Shown here: positions 44,667 through 49,585 of the stretch, piece after piece
Numbering within the stretch: position 1 is the first letter of the stretch
Layout of the letters: each line of letters begins with the position of its first letter
From: Eubacteriales bacterium
Lineage (GTDB): Bacteria; Bacillota; Clostridia; Lachnospirales; Lachnospiraceae
Direction of reading: 5' to 3'
Assembly: GCA_030539055.1 (NCBI GenBank)
Contig: JAUNSV010000009.1
Span: forward strand, 1-49,585
DNA: 49,585 nt
The notes under the pieces: generated by a model
Database searches by the model: none
Seen by the model: the letters and a program-made list of their open reading frames with translations, nothing else
Told to the model about the DNA's origin: nothing
Made by a program: the position numbers and the translations under genes

Positions 44667-45536
44667 ATGAGAAATAAAATACTAGTTACAGGAACCAATG
44701 GACAACTAGGCTTTGATATATGTAATGAATTAAAAAAAAGAAATATTGAGTATATATCTACAGACATAAAAGATATGGATATAACGAATAAAAATTCTGT
44801 AGAAAGTTTTATTAAAACACACTCTCCCGATGCAATAATACATTGTGCAGCTTATACACAAGTTGATAAAGCAGAAGAAGATATTGAGAATTGTTATAAA
44901 GTAAATGTAGATGGAACAAAAAATTTAGCTAGTGTATGCAAAAATTTAGATATACCTATGATGTATTTTTCTACAGATTATGTTTTTGATGGAAAAGGAG
45001 TAGAAGCATTTAAAGTATTTGATAAAGCATCTCCCCAAAGTGTTTATGGGAAAACAAAATATCAAGGAGAAGAAGTTATTAGAGAATTATTAAAAAAATT
45101 TTTTATAATTAGAACTTCTTGGGTATTTGGAGTTAATGGTCATAATTTTGTAGAAACAATGATTAAATTATCACAAAATCATAATGAAATAAAAGTAGTA
45201 AATGATCAAATAGGATCACCTACATATACTTTTGATTTGGCTAAACTATCTGTAGATATGATACTTACAGAAAAATATGGAATATTTCATGCAACAAATG
45301 AAGGATTTTGCTCTTGGGCAGATTTTGCAAAAGAGATTTTTAAAATAAAAAAAATTAATACGAAAGTTATACCTGTATCAACAGAGGAGTATGGATTATC
45401 AAAAGCAAAAAGACCCAAAAACTCAAGGCTCGATAAATCTACTTTAACAATAAATGGATTTGAATTGCTTCCAGCATGGGAAGATGCACTAAAAAGATAT
45501 ATTAAAGAAAAAGAAGAAAGGAATAAAAATAATTAG
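44667..45536 (+). CDS. rfbD: dTDP-4-dehydrorhamnose reductase
   Basis: Last step of dTDP-L-rhamnose synthesis, an NADPH-dependent ketone reduction. The 289-residue product has VTGTNGQLGFDI (7-18), CAAYTQVDKAEED, the STDYVFDG block, the YGKTKYQGEE Tyr/Lys motif and RTSWVFG. It starts 14 nt after rfbB behind TAGGAG and ends 1 nt before glmM. Its substrate requires the epimerase RfbC, whose gene is absent from this cluster and must be elsewhere if rhamnose is made. Confidence 0.94.
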   Translation: MRNKILVTGTNGQLGFDICNELKKRNIEYISTDIKDMDITNKNSVESFIKTHSPDAIIHCAAYTQVDKAEEDIENCYKVNVDGTKNLASVCKNLDIPMMYFSTDYVFDGKGVEAFKVFDKASPQSVYGKTKYQGEEVIRELLKKFFIIRTSWVFGVNGHNFVETMIKLSQNHNEIKVVNDQIGSPTYTFDLAKLSVDMILTEKYGIFHATNEGFCSWADFAKEIFKIKKINTKVIPVSTEEYGLSKAKRPKNSRLDKSTLTINGFELLPAWEDALKRYIKEKEERNKNN

Positions 45537-45537
45537 T

Positions 45538-46890
45538 ATGGGAAAATATTTTGGTACAGATGGTTTTAGAGGAGAAGCTAATGTAGGATTGACAGCTGAT
45601 CATGCATACAAAATTGGTAAATTCCTAGGATTTTATTTTTCAAAAAAAGATAATAATGAAAAATGTAATATAGCTATAGGAAAAGACACAAGAAGATCCT
45701 CTTATATGTTTGAATATGCACTTGCAGCAGGTATTACATCTACTGGAGCAAATGCTTTGCTTCTACATGTAACAACAACTCCCTCTGTAAGTTATATAGT
45801 GCGTTCAGATAATTTAGATGCAGGAGTTATGATTTCTGCTTCTCATAATATATATTATGATAATGGTATCAAAATATTGAATGGAAAAGGCGAAAAAATG
45901 GAAGAAGAAATTCTTCTTAAGATAGAAGATTATCTTGATGGCAAAATCGAAGAAATACCTTTTGCGACTAAAGGAGATATAGGGAGAACATTTGATTATT
46001 CTCAAGGCAGAAATAGATATATAGGATATTTGATTTCTATTCCTATGAATAGTTTTAAAGGATACAAAGTAGCACTTGATTTGGCAAATGGAGCAGCTTT
46101 TTCTATAGCAAAAGCAGTGTTTGATGCACTTGGTGCAAAAACATTAGTCATAAATAATGAACCAAATGGTGATAATATAAATAATAATGCAGGTTCTACA
46201 CATATTGAGGCACTTCAAAAATTCGTATTAGATGAAAAATGTGATATAGGATTTGCATATGATGGCGATGCAGATAGATGTATAGCTGTAGATGAGGATG
46301 GATCTATAGTAGATGGAGATTCAATACTATATATTTGTGGTTCATTATTAAAAGAAAAAAATCAATTAAAAAATAACACTATAGTAACTACTGTAATGTC
46401 TAATTTAGGATTATATAAAGCGCTAGATAAAATAAATATCCAATATGAAAAAACAGATGTAGGCGATAAATATGTATATGAATGTATAAGAGATAAAAAT
46501 TATTCTATAGGTGGTGAGCAATCTGGGCATATTATTTTTTCTAAATATGCTGCAACAGGCGATGGAATATTAACATCGCTTCAAATAATGGAAACAATAA
46601 TAGAAAGAAAAAAATCTATAAAAGAATTATTAAAAGAAATAAAAATTTTTCCTCAAATATTAAAAAATGTAAAAGTAACAGACAAACAAAAATGTATTGA
46701 AGATAAAGAAATTATTAATTTAGTAAATGATGTATCAAAAGAACTTGGAAATGATGGAAGAGTACTTTTAAGAAAATCTGGTACAGAAAATTTAATAAGA
46801 ATAATGGTAGAAGCAAAAGATGAAAATATTTGTAAATTATATATAGATAAAATTTATAAAAAAATAGAAGAGCTTAAATACATTTGTTAA
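45538..46890 (+). CDS. glmM: Phosphoglucosamine mutase
   Basis: Converts glucosamine-6-phosphate to glucosamine-1-phosphate for UDP-GlcNAc and peptidoglycan. The 450-residue alpha-D-phosphohexomutase starts with YFGTDGFRGEAN, has the phosphoserine loop ISASHN (Ser102), the metal loop DGDADRC, the sugar loop GGEQSGHI and the C-terminal phosphate loop RKSGTENLIRIMVEA. These features fit GlmM rather than phosphoglucomutase. It begins 1 nt after the rfbD stop, joining cell-wall and surface-sugar precursors in one transcript. Confidence 0.94.
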   Translation: MGKYFGTDGFRGEANVGLTADHAYKIGKFLGFYFSKKDNNEKCNIAIGKDTRRSSYMFEYALAAGITSTGANALLLHVTTTPSVSYIVRSDNLDAGVMISASHNIYYDNGIKILNGKGEKMEEEILLKIEDYLDGKIEEIPFATKGDIGRTFDYSQGRNRYIGYLISIPMNSFKGYKVALDLANGAAFSIAKAVFDALGAKTLVINNEPNGDNINNNAGSTHIEALQKFVLDEKCDIGFAYDGDADRCIAVDEDGSIVDGDSILYICGSLLKEKNQLKNNTIVTTVMSNLGLYKALDKINIQYEKTDVGDKYVYECIRDKNYSIGGEQSGHIIFSKYAATGDGILTSLQIMETIIERKKSIKELLKEIKIFPQILKNVKVTDKQKCIEDKEIINLVNDVSKELGNDGRVLLRKSGTENLIRIMVEAKDENICKLYIDKIYKKIEELKYIC

Positions 46891-46924
46891 TATTCTTAAT
46901 ATATCATATAAAGGAGTGAAAAAA

Positions 46925-47929
46925 ATGAAAAAAATATTTTTATATTTATTGATAATTTTGTTTAGTATAAGTATACAAAACAAAACCATTTGCTTAAACT
47001 CTAATAATGATAATAGTGTTGCTAATAATACTATTGCAAGTGAAAATTTAATTGATTATACATTATTAGTCAAAAACGAAATAGATAGTTTAATAAATTA
47101 TTTATTAAAAAAATTCAAACAAAATTCTTTACAAGAGTATTTAGATAATACATTAAGTAATAATGCTGGAAAAGGATCAGAAAGTTATGTATTTGCAATT
47201 TTGCAATTAGATAAAATTGATAATAATATATCATTAAATTATAACAAATATTTTACTTCTTTAAATGAATATTGCAATAATAAGAAGATGAATCCAGTAT
47301 CATCACTTAATAATGCTTTAATGTATATAGCACTTGGAAAGACCGATGATCCTTTTGTAAAAAAAGTAGCAAATGAAAGTATAGGTAAAATGGGTATTAT
47401 GAGTTATATATATGGAATGCATATTTTAAATAATGGTGCAAAGTCTGATACTTATACAATAGAAGATGTAAAAGAAAAATTACTTACTTTTTATAAAGAG
47501 GGATATGGATTTGTAGTAAATGAAAAAGAAGTAGATGTAGATATAAGTGCAATGGCTATTCAATGTTTAGCACCATATTATAATGAAATAAAAATAAAAA
47601 AGATAATTGATGATACACTACTTGTTCTAAGCAATATTCAAAATGAAAATGCAGGATTTGTAAGTTACGGAAGTGAAAACCCAGAGAGTGCTTCTCAAGT
47701 CTTGCTTGCACTTAGTTCATTAAAAAAAGATGCATTTAATGATGCAATGTTTATAAAAAATAACAATAACTTACTCAATTTTTTATATAGATATAAAACA
47801 GAATCTGGTGCATATACACATATATTAAACGAATATGATAATTCTTTAAGTACTAATCAAGCATTTTACTCACTTGTTTCATATTATATATATAAAACAA
47901 GCAATAAAATTTATTATATATTTAAATAA
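46925..47929 (+). CDS. Secreted alpha/alpha-toroid (prenyltransferase/terpenoid-cyclase-like) protein
   Basis: A 334-residue exported protein with an N-terminal signal segment (hydrophobic core at about 4-17) and a helical toroid made of repeats. Recognisable repeat signatures are DVDISAMAIQCLAPYY, SYGSENPESASQVLLALSSL and STNQAFYSLVSYYIY, each a helix pair with small residues at turns. This fold forms the alpha domain of intrinsic factor and transcobalamin. The following gene encodes the matching DUF4430 beta-like domain, so the pair looks like a split transcobalamin. I use ATG 46925 because AAGGAG is 8 nt upstream; GTG 46916 would start inside that site. Corrinoid binding is inference. Confidence 0.8.
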   Translation: MKKIFLYLLIILFSISIQNKTICLNSNNDNSVANNTIASENLIDYTLLVKNEIDSLINYLLKKFKQNSLQEYLDNTLSNNAGKGSESYVFAILQLDKIDNNISLNYNKYFTSLNEYCNNKKMNPVSSLNNALMYIALGKTDDPFVKKVANESIGKMGIMSYIYGMHILNNGAKSDTYTIEDVKEKLLTFYKEGYGFVVNEKEVDVDISAMAIQCLAPYYNEIKIKKIIDDTLLVLSNIQNENAGFVSYGSENPESASQVLLALSSLKKDAFNDAMFIKNNNNLLNFLYRYKTESGAYTHILNEYDNSLSTNQAFYSLVSYYIYKTSNKIYYIFK

Positions 47930-47937
47930 GGATAAAA

Positions 47938-48441
47938 ATGAAAAAAAAAATTTTAAAAAATGTATTTTTTGTTATTATATCATGTATTATTATTTTCATA
48001 ATTTTTAAAGCTTTAAATATTCAAAATAAAACACAATTTTATGAAAAAGATATAAATAGTACAATTACTCAAGTAGGCACTGTTTCTTTTTATATTGATT
48101 GCAATAATATTTTTTCAAATGCAAGCAAGAGTGATATTACAAGAAACACAATATATGCAAATGATGAAGTAATATTATATGATAATGATAGTGTGTATGA
48201 CATATTATTAAGAATATGCAAAAAAGAAAAAATACAATTAGATGCAAATTATTCTGAAATATTTAATACAACATATGTAAAAGGTATAGCTAATATTTAT
48301 GAACTTGATTATGGTGATTTATCTGGCTGGGTATATATGGTAAACGATTATCAACCAAGTGTTGGAGCAAGTGAATATAAATTAAAAAAAGGAGATAAGG
48401 TAGTTTGGTTTTATACATTAAATTTGGGAAAAGATTATTAG
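47938..48441 (+). CDS. Membrane-anchored DUF4430 protein
   Basis: A 167-residue protein with a basic start and one hydrophobic segment (about 9-27), either an uncleaved anchor or a signal peptide. The DUF4430 domain spans about 50-165, with VYDILLRICKKEKIQL, the conserved SGWVYMVNDYQPSVGASEYKL-type stretch (about 127-147) and GDKVVWFYTLNLGKD at the end. This domain resembles the C-terminal beta domain of transcobalamin. It lies 8 nt after the toroid gene with a TAAGGA site. It is better conserved at the GW/VN/GD motifs than the DUF4430 protein at 32137. The ligand is inferred. Confidence 0.85.
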   Translation: MKKKILKNVFFVIISCIIIFIIFKALNIQNKTQFYEKDINSTITQVGTVSFYIDCNNIFSNASKSDITRNTIYANDEVILYDNDSVYDILLRICKKEKIQLDANYSEIFNTTYVKGIANIYELDYGDLSGWVYMVNDYQPSVGASEYKLKKGDKVVWFYTLNLGKDY

Positions 48442-48469
48442 TAAAATAATTCATATATGGGAAAATTAA

Positions 48470-49504
48470 ATGATAATAAAAAATAATACAAACACTAAAA
48501 ATGTATATGAATTTATATTAATTAATTCAAAATTGAATTTTGTTAAAATAAGCAATTTTGGTGCTACAATAATGCAAATAGTGCTTGAAGATATTAATAA
48601 TAAGAAAACAGATATTACTTTAGGATATGATACAATTGAAGAATATATGCGTAAAGATAATATATATTATTTTGGAGCAACTTGTGGTAGATTTGCAAAT
48701 AGAATAAAAAATGCTAAATTCAAAATAGGAGAAAAAGAATATAAATTAAATAATAATGATGGAAATAACATATTGCATGGTGGAGAAGAGGGTTTTAATA
48801 AAAAAATATTTAACATATTAAAAATAGAAGAAGAAAATGATAAAAATATTTTAGTTTTGGAATATTTTAGTAAAGACTTAGAAATGGGTTTTCCTGGGAA
48901 TTTAAATTTAAGTGTTACTTTTTCATTTGATGATAATGATGTTCTTTCTATTACATATGAAGCAAAAAGCGATAAAGATACTTATGTAAATTTTACAAAT
49001 CATACTTATTTTAATTTAAATGGAGTAGAAGAAAGTAATAATATAGAAAATCATTATTTACAAATTGATTCAAAACACATACTTGAATTAGATAATGAAC
49101 AAGTACCTAATGGAAAACTTTTTAATATAAAAAATACGCCATTTGATTTTACAAATACAAAACAAATAGGTAAAGAAATAAATGATATTTTATTAAAAAA
49201 AACAAAAGGATACGATCATAATTATTGTTTAGATGATACAAAAAAATCAATAAAAGTTTTTTCAGAATTAACAAAAATTAAATTAGAAATAAAGACTACT
49301 CTTAATGGTATGCAATTATATACAGCTAATTTTTTAGAGAATGTGAAAGGTAAAAAAAATATTATATATAATAAAAGAAGTGGAGTATGTTTTGAAACAC
49401 AACATTACCCCAATAATCCAAATATTAATGCATTTCCAAAATCGTTATTAAAAAAGGATGAGAAGTATATAAGCAAAACAGAATATAAATTTTCATTGAT
49501 GTGA
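48470..49504 (+). CDS. galM: Aldose 1-epimerase
   Basis: Interconverts alpha and beta anomers of galactose and other aldoses. The 344-residue product has the galactose mutarotase fold with GRFANRIKNAKFKIG (about 67-81), ILHGGEEGF (about 101-109), the catalytic His in FTNHTYFNLNG, DHNYCLD and the catalytic Glu in CFETQHYPNNPN near the C-terminus. It starts 28 nt after the DUF4430 gene behind only a weak GGGAAAA site, still on the same strand as the rfb-glmM run. The last 81 nt of the window after its stop contain no gene I can support. Confidence 0.95.
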   Translation: MIIKNNTNTKNVYEFILINSKLNFVKISNFGATIMQIVLEDINNKKTDITLGYDTIEEYMRKDNIYYFGATCGRFANRIKNAKFKIGEKEYKLNNNDGNNILHGGEEGFNKKIFNILKIEEENDKNILVLEYFSKDLEMGFPGNLNLSVTFSFDDNDVLSITYEAKSDKDTYVNFTNHTYFNLNGVEESNNIENHYLQIDSKHILELDNEQVPNGKLFNIKNTPFDFTNTKQIGKEINDILLKKTKGYDHNYCLDDTKKSIKVFSELTKIKLEIKTTLNGMQLYTANFLENVKGKKNIIYNKRSGVCFETQHYPNNPNINAFPKSLLKKDEKYISKTEYKFSLM

Positions 49505-49585
49505 ATGATAAAATAATTGTTTCCTAGTTTAGAAGAAAAAAGCTACAAAAAAATATAAAAAATAATATTAATATAAATTCAAAAA

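Overview
The window is AT-rich DNA with short Shine-Dalgarno-led genes, TAA-dominated stops and near-consensus sigma-A promoters (TTGACA/TATAAT-like, 17-nt spacing). Gene content (NfnAB, NHLM-type exporter, type 2-like IleRS, SstT, IMPACT/YigZ, AtpZ, cobalamin riboswitch with a DUF4430 protein) points to an anaerobic low-GC Firmicute of class Clostridia, plausibly a Lachnospirales relative. This is inference from gene families, not a phylogeny. It is chromosomal: about 38 protein genes, one tRNA and RNase P RNA. I saw no insertion sequence, phage or CRISPR array.

Layout. 1-436 is AT-rich leader with a prfB promoter. 437-13255 is a long plus-strand run: prfB, MATE, AtpZ-like, YigZ, typA, purB, a small membrane protein, purA, alr, a second MATE, yebC and rarA. 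A minus-strand ECF transporter S component (13258-13806) converges on rarA and diverges from a metal ABC transporter (13921-16484). tRNA-Pro is on the minus strand, followed by a secreted metallopeptidase, RNase P RNA (type A) and a bidirectional terminator shared with minus-strand sstT. rpoB-rpoC (19607-27284) have their own promoter and terminator, without rplJL upstream. Then come cdd, tgt, a lipoprotein, nfnA and nfnB. A promoter and cobalamin riboswitch precede a secreted DUF4430 (transcobalamin-like) protein. 32865-39154 is a minus-strand peptide-export operon. 39449-49504 is ileS, rfbA, rfbB, rfbD, glmM, a split transcobalamin-like pair and galM.

Most interesting region. The minus-strand operon at 39215-32865 begins with a promoter and a 52-residue, eight-cysteine peptide gene that I found by reading the strand. 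Five of its Cys are spaced exactly every third residue. An attenuator hairpin follows, then a short HlyD-like protein, two NHLM-family ABC exporters and a cysteine desulfurase. The peptidase-type exporter has lost all three C39 catalytic residues (Ser27, Gln100 and Ser116 where Cys, His and Asp are expected), and the peptide has no double-glycine leader. Together these suggest export of a cysteine-rich, possibly metal-binding or Fe-S-linked peptide without leader cleavage. No tailoring enzyme is present.

A second theme is vitamin B12. A secreted DUF4430 protein sits directly under a cobalamin riboswitch, and a separate alpha/alpha-toroid protein plus DUF4430 protein pair (46925-48441) resembles a two-gene version of the domain architecture of animal intrinsic factor and transcobalamin. 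No B12 biosynthesis gene is visible here.
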